Positions 8,200-14,389 of a DNA stretch of 20,093 nucleotides are shown one piece after another; position 1 is the first letter of the stretch; every line of letters starts with the position of its first letter. Under the pieces are notes generated by a model. That model worked only from the letters and a program-made list of their open reading frames with translations. It was not told where the DNA came from and did not search any database. The stretch covers positions 1 to 20,093 of the forward strand of contig CAMPIM010000069.1 in assembly GCA_946886365.1 (NCBI GenBank). Reading direction: 5' to 3'. The position numbers and the translations under genes are program-made. This DNA is from an uncultured Novosphingobium sp. (GTDB lineage Bacteria > Pseudomonadota > Alphaproteobacteria > Sphingomonadales > Sphingomonadaceae).

Positions 8200-8815
8200 T
8201 CTCGGTCAGGTGAAGCTCGGCGAACTGCGCATGGGAATCGCTGAGCTGCACATCGACCGGCCCTTGGGTTTGCGCCCAACCGCGACCGACCTCGCACACA
8301 TCATATTCAAAGCCCTGGGGCAGGTTGATGCGCGCGCGATGGGCGTCTCCCGTGACCGGGTTGACGATCGGCTCACCACGCGCATCGATCCAGCCCGGAA
8401 CATTCAGCCGGGCGGATCGGCCGTCAATGTCCACCCGCAGGTCGATGGGCGCGAATACGGGATCGTGCACCTTGGTGTAGGTCGTGGCAAAAACCTGGAA
8501 GAAGGTGGCGCCAGGCACCGTGTCCAGCCCGCTCATGATGCGCAGCAACGCTTCTCTTTGCGCCGCGTCCGCCCGTTCATCGACGATCGGGACTGCTTCG
8601 CCCCGGCCTTCATGGATCGGCCCCGGCCAGGCGACGATCAGGCCGATGCGCAAGCCCGACAGGTCGGTGCCATCATGATGGCCCTGTTCGATGTCGATCG
8701 CGGCAACGGCCTGACAATGTCCATGCGTCGGCAACGCATTGAATTGGCAGGGACAACCATAGGCGCAATTGCAGTGGACAAATTCCTTGCCCTTGATGGT
8801 CCAGCGCGCGGCCAT
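8183..8815 (-). CDS. DUF1326 domain-containing protein
   Basis: A 210-residue soluble protein of the DUF1326 family. The N-terminus shows the family's Cys-rich signature, HCNCAYGCPCQF (14-25), followed by HGHC at 31-34: Cys15, Cys17, Cys21, Cys23 and Cys34 with two histidines look like a metal or cluster site. The remainder is a beta-rich domain without recognised catalytic residues. I chose the ATG at 8815 because GGGAGAGG precedes it closely and family members begin like this (MAARW-IKG-EF). The upstream ATG at 8854 lies inside a likely -10 element. It overlaps the DUF2182 gene, and the two families are often neighbours. Family assignment is firm; function is unknown, with metal handling a guess from the residues. 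Confidence 0.9.
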   Translation of the reverse strand: MAARWTIKGKEFVHCNCAYGCPCQFNALPTHGHCQAVAAIDIEQGHHDGTDLSGLRIGLIVAWPGPIHEGRGEAVPIVDERADAAQREALLRIMSGLDTVPGATFFQVFATTYTKVHDPVFAPIDLRVDIDGRSARLNVPGWIDARGEPIVNPVTGDAHRARINLPQGFEYDVCEVGRGWAQTQGPVDVQLSDSHAQFAELHLTESGVVH

Positions 8816-8849
8816 GGGACCTCTCCCGCCTTGAGTCTTGGACGGGGTC

Positions 8850-8876
8850 AGCATAGCAGCTTTTGCTATTGTTCAA
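8850..8876 (-). promoter_or_regulatory. Probable promoter of the DUF1326-DUF2182 operon
   Basis: On the minus strand, TTGAAC (8876-8871) and TATGCT (8855-8850) are 15 bases apart, with a TGC extended -10 element just before TATGCT. The spacing is short, but an extended -10 tolerates this. TAGCA/TGCTA arms lie between the two boxes (8854-8868) and could be an operator half-site pair. The leader to the ATG at 8815 would be about 30 bases. Confidence 0.4.
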
Positions 8877-8912
8877 CAGGCCGAAGGCCCGCCCTGCCCC
8901 GGGCTTCTGAAG

Positions 8913-8936
8913 GCTCCTGCGTTTGCGCGCAGGAGC
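8913..8936. terminator. Hairpin after the response regulator gene
   Basis: GCTCCTGCG (8913-8921) and CGCAGGAGC (8928-8936) form a perfect 9-base stem with a 6-base loop, about 57 bases past the stop of the response regulator gene and upstream of the DUF1326 promoter. It lacks a T-run in the direction of transcription. A shorter dyad, GTGGCC/GGCCAC at 8960-8984, lies closer to the stop. Confidence 0.4.
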
Positions 8937-8992
8937 ATCAGTCAGAATTTATGAGGGGGGTGGCCGCAGCCCTTTAGGGGCCACGGTCCAGT

Positions 8993-9754
8993 TCAGGCAC
9001 GGCTGAGCGGCATGGCAGCCAATTCAAGCGGCGGCAGCTGTGCGGGATGGGGGATCGTCACCTCCACTGGCACTACCGGCTCTACCTCCGGCACCCGGCC
9101 ACGCATTCCATGGTTGGCTGCCCAGATCGCAGCCTGCGTGCGGTTCTTGACGCGCAGCTTGCGCAGCACCGCCTTCACATGGACCTTCACCGTCGCCTCG
9201 CTGATATCCATTCTCTTGGAAATCACCTTGTTGGGGCATCCCATGATCAGCCAGCGCAGGATTTCCAGTTCGCGATCCGACAGGCTGGCGGCATCGACTG
9301 GCCGTTCAACCTCCAGCGCGTCCGTGAGTGTCGGCCGCGACTGCAATTCATCGGCGAGTTGCGGCGGAAGCACCCGCTCGCCCATCGCCACCAGGTGCAG
9401 CGTGGCCACCAGACGGTCACAGCTGATTTCCTTAATGATATAGCCCATCGCACCAAGCCGGAAGGCTTTCAGCATCGTCTGGAATTCGAACCGGTCGGAC
9501 AGAACCACCAGATAGGAGCAGGGGAATCGCCGCTGAAGGACGGCGACGCTGTCCGCATCAAGTTCTTCGGTTCCATTATCGACCAGAAGCAGCGACGGCC
9601 CGGTATCTTCTTCCGGCACCTCCGCCTTCTGGAGTGCAGCGGCAATATTGGGATATTGGTTAACCCGGAAATCTCGCTCAGTGAGAATCCGGCTCAGCCC
9701 TTCTCTAACAATTGCATTACCGCACAACAGACGCACATTGACTGGGTAAGCCAT
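8993..9754 (-). CDS. LuxR/NarL-type response regulator with degenerate receiver
   Basis: A 253-residue transcription factor: a receiver-like domain at about 5-125, a LuxR-type helix-turn-helix at about 155-215 (SLSDRELEILRWLIMG, then NKVISKRMDISEATVKVHV), and a Pro-rich tail of about 35 residues. In the receiver, Asp59 (LLLVDNG), Ser86 (VVLSD) and Lys108 (YIIKE) match phosphorylation-site, switch and lysine positions. However, the acidic pair that holds magnesium after the first strand is Cys11-Gly12 (RLLCGNAIVREGL). Normal aspartate phosphorylation is therefore doubtful, and the protein may act constitutively or sense something else. GGGGAA precedes the ATG. No histidine kinase is adjacent. 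It follows a 532-base non-coding region that may carry its own regulatory sites. The regulated genes are unknown. Confidence 0.88.
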   Translation of the reverse strand: MAYPVNVRLLCGNAIVREGLSRILTERDFRVNQYPNIAAALQKAEVPEEDTGPSLLLVDNGTEELDADSVAVLQRRFPCSYLVVLSDRFEFQTMLKAFRLGAMGYIIKEISCDRLVATLHLVAMGERVLPPQLADELQSRPTLTDALEVERPVDAASLSDRELEILRWLIMGCPNKVISKRMDISEATVKVHVKAVLRKLRVKNRTQAAIWAANHGMRGRVPEVEPVVPVEVTIPHPAQLPPLELAAMPLSRA

Positions 9755-10286
9755 TGGGTATTCCCCTCATGATCCCTTCCACCTTCGTTAGCAGGCCCCA
9801 AACGAAGCGTGAAAGACCAGTTTCCAAATGCCTGCAGTGCGACCCTTTCTTTTCGTTTCAATAAGTTATGACTAGCATATTTGCGCGACAAGAGTCCTGA
9901 ACTGCTCGCGGAAATTTGGGGTTAGTGTCAGAATTCGCTAACGAACTGTTAATGCGTTATATTCTGACTTTAACCTTATGTAGTATGCCGTACGTGCAGA
10001 GCGAGATATACTACTTTAGTCTTACGGCCGACGACACCGATCGAGCATATGCCTGAGCCGTCGCCGTTGCGAGTCTCTATTTGTTAACGCGAAAAATTAA
10101 CCATGTTTCCAAACGAGTCCAATGACTTGGATCGCCGGAATTTTTTGATGTCGCCGCTGCTGGCGGGCAAGCCTGCTCGAGACTCGCGAAGGCGGGGCTT
10201 TCTTGCCACAGCCGCCAGGGGGAATCCGGTAATAAGGCTTCCGCTAAAAGGGAGCGTTGACCCCGGACAGTCTTGCTATCCTGTCC
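9755..10286. other. Long gene-free region upstream of the response regulator gene
   Basis: I find no convincing gene in these 532 bases. An ATG at 10103 opens a 65-codon frame without a ribosome binding site and with no protein-like composition. From about 9840 to 10110 the sequence is clearly AT-richer than its surroundings and contains inverted repeats: GTTAG-N12-CTAAC at 9921-9942 and GTCAGAAT-N26-ATTCTGAC at 9927-9968. These could be operators for the response regulator gene or part of a small RNA. Another imperfect stem (GGCAAG/CTTGCC) spans about 10167-10207. Confidence 0.5.
9921..9968. repeat. Overlapping inverted repeats in an AT-rich upstream region
   Basis: GTTAG (9921-9925) pairs with CTAAC (9938-9942), and GTCAGAAT (9927-9934) pairs with ATTCTGAC (9961-9968). 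The two dyads interleave, so they cannot both fold at once. They look like protein-binding half-sites or alternative hairpins roughly 170-215 bases before the response regulator start. The repeats are seen directly; their role is unknown. Confidence 0.45.
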
Positions 10287-10790
10287 TTAGGAACCGTTAG
10301 GACCGCCACCGCCGGTATTGCTGCCGCCACCGCCGCCGCCCATGCCACCGGCTCCCACCGTGCCGATATTCCCGAAAATCTCGTCGAACAGGCTGCGATG
10401 ACGGCCAAGGGTCGGCGTCTTGTCGCCCGCGGGCGATATCTTGGCGACCTGCTCAAGCCCCATGCGATCCACGGCAGTCACATTGCCCGCCGGGTCGAAA
10501 CGGACATGCAAAACGGTCTGGGCCACGGGCTTGGGATTGGAGAAGGCAAGCGCCCGCATGTCGCGCGACACATAATACCAGTCCTGATCACCAAATTGCG
10601 CGGTGAAGCTGGGTCGGCCCAGCGTGCCTTCAACGGAGGCACGGTTGTCGATGCCCGGCTGGATCGAATCGACCAACAGCTTGTCCACCTGATAGCCCTG
10701 ATGCGTCCGGATGCGGGTGCAGGCGGATGTGCCGAGGACCAGCGCGCCAAGGCCGACGGCGAGCAACAGATGTCGGCTGAACTGACGCAT
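10287..10790 (-). CDS. bamE: Outer membrane protein assembly factor BamE (SmpA/OmlA family)
   Basis: A 167-residue lipoprotein of the BamE/SmpA/OmlA family, an accessory of the BAM complex that inserts beta-barrel proteins into the outer membrane. It starts MRQFSRHLLLAVGLGALVLGTSAC, a lipoprotein signal with the lipidated cysteine likely Cys24, although Thr at -3 is unusual for a lipobox. The core reads HQGYQVD, then IQPGIDNRASVEGTLGRPS and FGDQDWYYVSRDM, which is the family pattern. The C-terminus is a Gly/Ser/Asn-rich low-complexity tail (about residues 142-167), longer than in enterobacterial BamE. The ATG at 10790 is supported by GGAGAAGTTC just before it; a longer frame to 10868 lacks such a site. 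It is divergent from the cytochrome chaperone gene, an arrangement common in alphaproteobacteria. Confidence 0.92.
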   Translation of the reverse strand: MRQFSRHLLLAVGLGALVLGTSACTRIRTHQGYQVDKLLVDSIQPGIDNRASVEGTLGRPSFTAQFGDQDWYYVSRDMRALAFSNPKPVAQTVLHVRFDPAGNVTAVDRMGLEQVAKISPAGDKTPTLGRHRSLFDEIFGNIGTVGAGGMGGGGGGSNTGGGGPNGS

Positions 10791-10932
10791 GAACTTCTCC
10801 TGCCGGGACAGGCCCCGGGAAAACGCGAAAACCAAAGCCGCCATTGCATCGCGCGGCCCGCCGATCAATATGGAAATGCGCGACCCCCGGCAAGGGGGCC
10901 TCCGCTCAGCTCAGCCAGGAAACTGCTTCGAC

Positions 10933-11448
10933 ATGCCAAACCTATTCCAGCGCCTGTTCGCGCGAACCGATCCCAAGGAAGCGATGCAGCCGCTCTATCA
11001 GGCCGTCGTCCACGAGGGGCGTCAGCCGCACTGGTATATGGAAGGCCAGGTCCCCGACACCATGGACGGCCGGTTCGACATGATCGTCGCCATCCTCGCG
11101 CAGGTGCTGATGCGGATGGAAGCGATCGGCGCCGCGCAGGAGAGCGTTTGGCTGACGGAATTATTCGTCGATGACATGGACGGCCAGCTGCGTCAGGAAG
11201 GCGTGGGCGACGTCGTGGTGGGCAAGCATATCGGCCGGATGGTGAGCGCGCTGGGCGGCAGACTGTCCGCCTATAAAGCTGCACTACTGGGCGAGGCGGA
11301 GCTGCGGGAAGCGCTGGAGCGCAACCTGTATCGTGGCGCGACGCCGGGTGATGGTGCGATCAATCATGTCGAATCTCGCTTGCGATCGCGCTGGGTTCGG
11401 CTTTCCGCGTTGCCGCTGGACGCATTGCTGACCGGAGATTTTGGATGA
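10933..11448 (+). CDS. Ubiquinol-cytochrome c chaperone family protein
   Basis: A 171-residue protein of the ubiquinol-cytochrome c chaperone family, related to mitochondrial Cbp3/UQCC1, which helps assemble cytochrome b of complex III. It starts with an amphipathic segment (MPNLFQRLFARTD). The chaperone-domain pattern follows, with LYQAVVHEGRQPHWYMEGQVPDT, then MDGRFDMIVAILAQVLMRM and LTELFVDDMDGQLRQEGVGD. No signal peptide or membrane segment is present, so it acts in the cytoplasm or at the inner membrane. I chose the ATG at 10933 (AGGA about 12 bases upstream); the frame extends to 10789, but that part is the bamE leader. The stop overlaps the next gene's start as ATGA, so the two genes are translationally coupled. 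Confidence 0.9.
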   Translation: MPNLFQRLFARTDPKEAMQPLYQAVVHEGRQPHWYMEGQVPDTMDGRFDMIVAILAQVLMRMEAIGAAQESVWLTELFVDDMDGQLRQEGVGDVVVGKHIGRMVSALGGRLSAYKAALLGEAELREALERNLYRGATPGDGAINHVESRLRSRWVRLSALPLDALLTGDFG

Positions 11449-11975
11449 GCAACCCTGCACCCGAATTCTCTCGCCCGGTGCGCGCTGATCAGATCGTGCG
11501 GCATGCGCAAGGAGTGACGATCACCGCCGACGCCAACGAGCGGGAAGCACTGGCGAAGCGTTTCCATCTGCTTTCGCTCAGCCGCCTTGAAGCCGATTAT
11601 ACGCTGAGCGAAAATGATAGCGGCATCGAGGCACGCGGGCGCGTGCGGGCGGAACTGGCCCAGCCCTGCGTCGCTACCGGCGTGGCCGTGCCCGAGAAGA
11701 TCGACACCGAATTCCTGCTGCGCTTCGTCGCGGAGCGCGGCGATGAAGGCGATGACGAAGAGATGGAGATCGATTCGGAGGATTGCGACATCATCGGCTT
11801 TGATGGGCAAACAATCGACATGGGGGAAGCGGTCGCCGAAACTATGGCCTTGGCCATGGCGCCCTATCCCCGTTCTGCCGACGCAGACTCCTATTTGCGG
11901 GAAGCGGGCGTCCTTTCGGAAGAACAGGCCAGTCCTTTCGCTGTCCTCCAGTCTTTGAAGGACAAGAAGTCCTGA
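11445..11975 (+). CDS. DUF177 / YceD family protein
   Basis: A 176-residue protein of the DUF177 (YceD) family, small cytoplasmic proteins linked in bacteria to 23S rRNA or ribosome metabolism because they usually neighbour rpmF. It shows the family layout: FSRPVRADQI at the start, a central VRAELAQPCVATGVAVPEKIDTEFLLRF, a very acidic stretch (residues 98-113), a DMGEAVAETMALAMAPYPR segment, and the closing FAVLQSLKDKKS. The ATG lies inside the preceding stop (ATGA), so it forms an operon with the chaperone gene. Neither rpmF nor plsX follows; the next gene is dinB, 56 bases downstream. The exact role is not established. Confidence 0.88.
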   Translation: MSNPAPEFSRPVRADQIVRHAQGVTITADANEREALAKRFHLLSLSRLEADYTLSENDSGIEARGRVRAELAQPCVATGVAVPEKIDTEFLLRFVAERGDEGDDEEMEIDSEDCDIIGFDGQTIDMGEAVAETMALAMAPYPRSADADSYLREAGVLSEEQASPFAVLQSLKDKKS

Positions 11976-11993
11976 CCTGACGACGCCTTCCGC

Positions 11994-12008
11994 GTTTTGC
12001 TTTCGTTC
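11994..12008 (+). promoter_or_regulatory. Imperfect LexA-box-like sequence upstream of dinB
   Basis: GTTT-TGCTTTC-GTTC ends 23 bases before the dinB ATG. It differs by one base from the alphaproteobacterial LexA consensus GTTC-N7-GTTC, a direct repeat. Position and gene function fit an SOS operator. One match with a mismatch could be chance, so confidence is moderate at best. Confidence 0.4.
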
Positions 12009-12031
12009 CTGCTGTGGCATAAACCCCTGCC

Positions 12032-13111
12032 ATGGATTCCGGGCCGCGCAAGATCATCCATATCGACATGGATGCCTTTTATGCGTCGGTCGAACAGCGC
12101 GACGACCCAACCTTGCGGGGCAAGCCGATCGCCGTGGGCGGCGGCGGCCCGCGAGGGGTCGTTGCCACCGCCAGCTATGAGGCTCGCACATTTGGCGTGA
12201 AATCGGCCATGCCCGGCGCGCGGGCGCGGCGGCTCTGTCCGGACCTTCTGTTCGTGAAGCCTCGGTTCGAAGTATATCGCGCCGTTTCGGCTCATGTGCG
12301 GGAGATTTTCGCCCGCTTCACCGACATCATTCAGCCGCTGTCGCTTGATGAGGCTTATCTCGATGTCACGGTGAACAAGCCGGGCCTGGCCTCCGCAACG
12401 GTCATCGCCCAGGAAATCCGGCGCATGATCCACGAAGAAACGGGCCTCACCGCCTCGGCGGGCGTATCCTACAACAAGCTGATAGCCAAACTCGCTTCAG
12501 ATCAGAACAAGCCGGACGGCATTTGCGTCGTGCGACCCGGCGAAGGAGCAGGCTTCATGGCGGAGATGCCTGTGCGACGCATCCATGGCGTGGGGCCGGT
12601 GACGGCACGGCGGATGCAGGCGTTGGGGATTGAGACCGGCGCCGACCTTCGCGCCCGCGACCTGCCTTTCCTTCAGCAGCATTTCGGCAGCGCCGCTCCC
12701 TTCTATTATCGTGCCGCGCGCGGTGAAGACGATCGGCCGGTCCACGAGCGGCAGGAAAGGAAATCCGTCAGCGTTGAGGACACATTTTTCGACGACCTGA
12801 TAACGCAGGACGCGCTGGTCACAGAAATAGACCGTATCTCGCAAAGCCTCTGGGGAAGGATCGAGAAGAGCGGCGCCTATGGCCGCACCATCGTCCTGAA
12901 AATCAAATTTGCCGATTTCCGAATCATCACCCGGTCGAAAAGCATGGGCGCCCCAGTACGGTCGCCCGACTTGCTGGCGGAAACGGCGCGTGCCCTGCTA
13001 CTCGCCCAGCTGCCGCTACCCATGGGGGCTCGGCTGCTGGGTCTTGGGGTGCATAATCTTGACGCCGAAGAGCCGGTCGAGGGAGGCCAGCAGCTCAGCT
13101 TTGTCCTTTAA
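12032..13111 (+). CDS. dinB: DNA polymerase IV (Y-family translesion polymerase)
   Basis: A 359-residue Y-family DNA polymerase that copies past damaged bases with low fidelity. KIIHIDMDAFYASVE carries the first metal-binding aspartate (Asp12) and the steric-gate aromatic Tyr17, which aligns with Phe13 of E. coli Pol IV. SLDEAYLDV carries the catalytic Asp106-Glu107. The palm/thumb motif AGVSYNKLIAKLASDQNKPDG and the helix-hairpin-helix GVGPVTARRMQALG are present, followed by the little-finger domain (about 245-350). It ends QLSFVL, a likely beta-clamp binding peptide. Length and motifs match Pol IV, and it looks intact. A one-mismatch LexA-like box just upstream suggests SOS induction. It is convergent with the DUF1134 gene, six bases apart. 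Confidence 0.97.
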   Translation: MDSGPRKIIHIDMDAFYASVEQRDDPTLRGKPIAVGGGGPRGVVATASYEARTFGVKSAMPGARARRLCPDLLFVKPRFEVYRAVSAHVREIFARFTDIIQPLSLDEAYLDVTVNKPGLASATVIAQEIRRMIHEETGLTASAGVSYNKLIAKLASDQNKPDGICVVRPGEGAGFMAEMPVRRIHGVGPVTARRMQALGIETGADLRARDLPFLQQHFGSAAPFYYRAARGEDDRPVHERQERKSVSVEDTFFDDLITQDALVTEIDRISQSLWGRIEKSGAYGRTIVLKIKFADFRIITRSKSMGAPVRSPDLLAETARALLLAQLPLPMGARLLGLGVHNLDAEEPVEGGQQLSFVL

Positions 13112-13117
13112 ACGAGA

Positions 13118-13912
13118 TCAGAAAGGCAGCCAGTTCCGCTTTTCCGTGAACTTCATGTAGCCAGCGTTGATGCCCAGCCGATAACCCACGCCCAGGCGGA
13201 TCGGGATCAGCACGACGCTGCCCCAACGCAGGTAGCTGGCTGTGAAGCCACCGACGAGATAGGCCGTGCCTTCGGCAGCGGGGAAGCGGTGATAAAGGTC
13301 CTGCGTGTCGTAGAGATTATAGACCAGGACGAAGGTGTTGGACGCATTGCCGCCCACATCGAAGCCGATGGATGGCCCGGTCCAATACACCTCCCGCTTG
13401 CCTTCCACCTTATGGTTGAGCGTGCCGGATCCATAGCGCAAGCCAACGACAAAGGCGCCGGATGCTTCCCGACCGGCAATATAGGCGTTGGGACGCCCCT
13501 GATCCTTCAGGATCTTCTCGATCATGCCGGCAAGCCCCTCGGCCCCCTTGCCAAAGACGCCCTCGGCCGCCCCGATCAGGTCATCTTCCTGATAGGATTC
13601 GCTCGGGCTCAAGGCGGCGGGGGGCGAGTTGGACGTTACCGGCGCGCCGGTGGCGGTGCTGTTCGCCGCGGGCGGGGCATAATCCGGCGCCGTATTGCTG
13701 GGGGGCGGAACGCTGTGGTCGACGCCGGGGTCGGTCGGGGTACTGTTCGCGGGCGGAACGGGCGCGAGGTCCGCGTCGATCGCGGTGTTGGGATCGACCG
13801 TGCGCACCTGCGCAGTCGCAACAATTGGACTGAACGCCATGCCCGCGGCGGCAAATGCCATCGCACCCCGCCGCACATTGCGAGCCGCCGCACGCCTTAA
13901 AATCCCGATCAT
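13118..13912 (-). CDS. DUF1134 / EipA-family envelope integrity protein
   Basis: A 264-residue periplasmic protein of the DUF1134 family, whose Brucella member EipA is needed for cell-envelope stress resistance. The first 35 residues form a signal peptide (RRAAARNVRRG, then a hydrophobic run ending at VATAQ). A Pro/Ala/Asn-rich low-complexity linker follows to about residue 105. The conserved domain then starts near DLIGAAEGVFGKGAEGLAGM and ends with the characteristic VGYRLGINAGYMKFTEKRNWLPF-like close. I prefer the ATG at 13912, with GGGGAG about nine bases upstream; the frame also permits a TTG at 13948. It is convergent with dinB. Family assignment is firm; the role here is inferred from the Brucella protein. 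Confidence 0.88.
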   Translation of the reverse strand: MIGILRRAAARNVRRGAMAFAAAGMAFSPIVATAQVRTVDPNTAIDADLAPVPPANSTPTDPGVDHSVPPPSNTAPDYAPPAANSTATGAPVTSNSPPAALSPSESYQEDDLIGAAEGVFGKGAEGLAGMIEKILKDQGRPNAYIAGREASGAFVVGLRYGSGTLNHKVEGKREVYWTGPSIGFDVGGNASNTFVLVYNLYDTQDLYHRFPAAEGTAYLVGGFTASYLRWGSVVLIPIRLGVGYRLGINAGYMKFTEKRNWLPF

Positions 13913-14145
13913 GCCCGCTACTCCCCGAATTTTCCGCTCTTCGACCAACTATCAGATTATCGGAAAGCAAGCTGAAACGACAATGAACGAACGGCGACCC
14001 GAGTCGATTCTGGGCTGGAACGAATCCTGCGGACAAGTTTGTAAGAATTTCATGGCATACACCCGTTGCCTTGCGCGAAAGCCACCGTTATAGCGCTTCT
14101 CGCCTAGCCGCTGTCCCGCCCCAAGCGGGTGTTCAGGCCATGTTT

Positions 14146-14237
14146 GGAGACGTGGGTGAGTGGCTGAAACCAACGGTTTGCTAAACCGTCGTGCTGAGAA
14201 TTCGGCACCGAGGGTTCGAATCCCTCCGTCTCCGCCA
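14146..14237 (+). tRNA. tRNA-Ser (anticodon GCU)
   Basis: A complete class II tRNA of 92 bases including an encoded CCA. The acceptor strands GGAGACG (14146-14152) and CGTCTCC (14227-14233) pair fully, the discriminator is G, and the T-arm contains GGGTTCGAATCCC. The anticodon arm reads GGTTTGCTAAACC with anticodon GCT, for AGC/AGU serine codons. A long variable arm (TGCTGAG...CTCGGCA type pairing) is present, as expected for serine. Its 3' half is the likely attachment site of the element that begins immediately downstream. Confidence 0.95.
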
Positions 14238-14273
14238 CCACTATTTCTACATAACGACATATGCGCCCATAAA

Positions 14274-14294
14274 GCCCGGATTCCCGGGCCTTTT
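14274..14294 (+). terminator. Terminator-like hairpin after tRNA-Ser
   Basis: GCCCGG (14274-14279), loop ATTC, CCGGGC (14284-14289), then CTTTT. A six-base GC stem with a tetraloop and a short T-run 37 bases after the tRNA fits an intrinsic terminator. It would also separate tRNA transcription from the integrase gene. Confidence 0.6.
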
Positions 14295-14389
14295 CGGCGT
14301 GCAGTTTGTCCACCACGGTCCTCGTTTGTTCTCATGTAGCCTGTCTGCCATATGGCTTGTTCTATGGTATGCGATTCGGGGAATATGGT

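Noticed and set aside
8159..8977. 272-codon plus-strand ORF opposite the DUF1326 gene
   Set aside because: It is antisense to a gene with a clear family signature, and its translation has no recognisable features.
9047..9772. 241-codon plus-strand ORF opposite the response regulator
   Set aside because: It is antisense to a well-defined LuxR-type regulator and rich in His/Arg/Gln as expected from a shadow frame.
10103..10300. 65-codon ORF in the long intergenic region
   Set aside because: There is no ribosome binding site before the ATG, its composition is not protein-like, and its end overlaps the bamE tail antisense.
14115..14129. CCCGC/GCGGG hairpin upstream of tRNA-Ser
   Set aside because: A five-base GC stem is expected by chance in this GC-rich DNA, and it has no T-run or obvious relation to a gene end.
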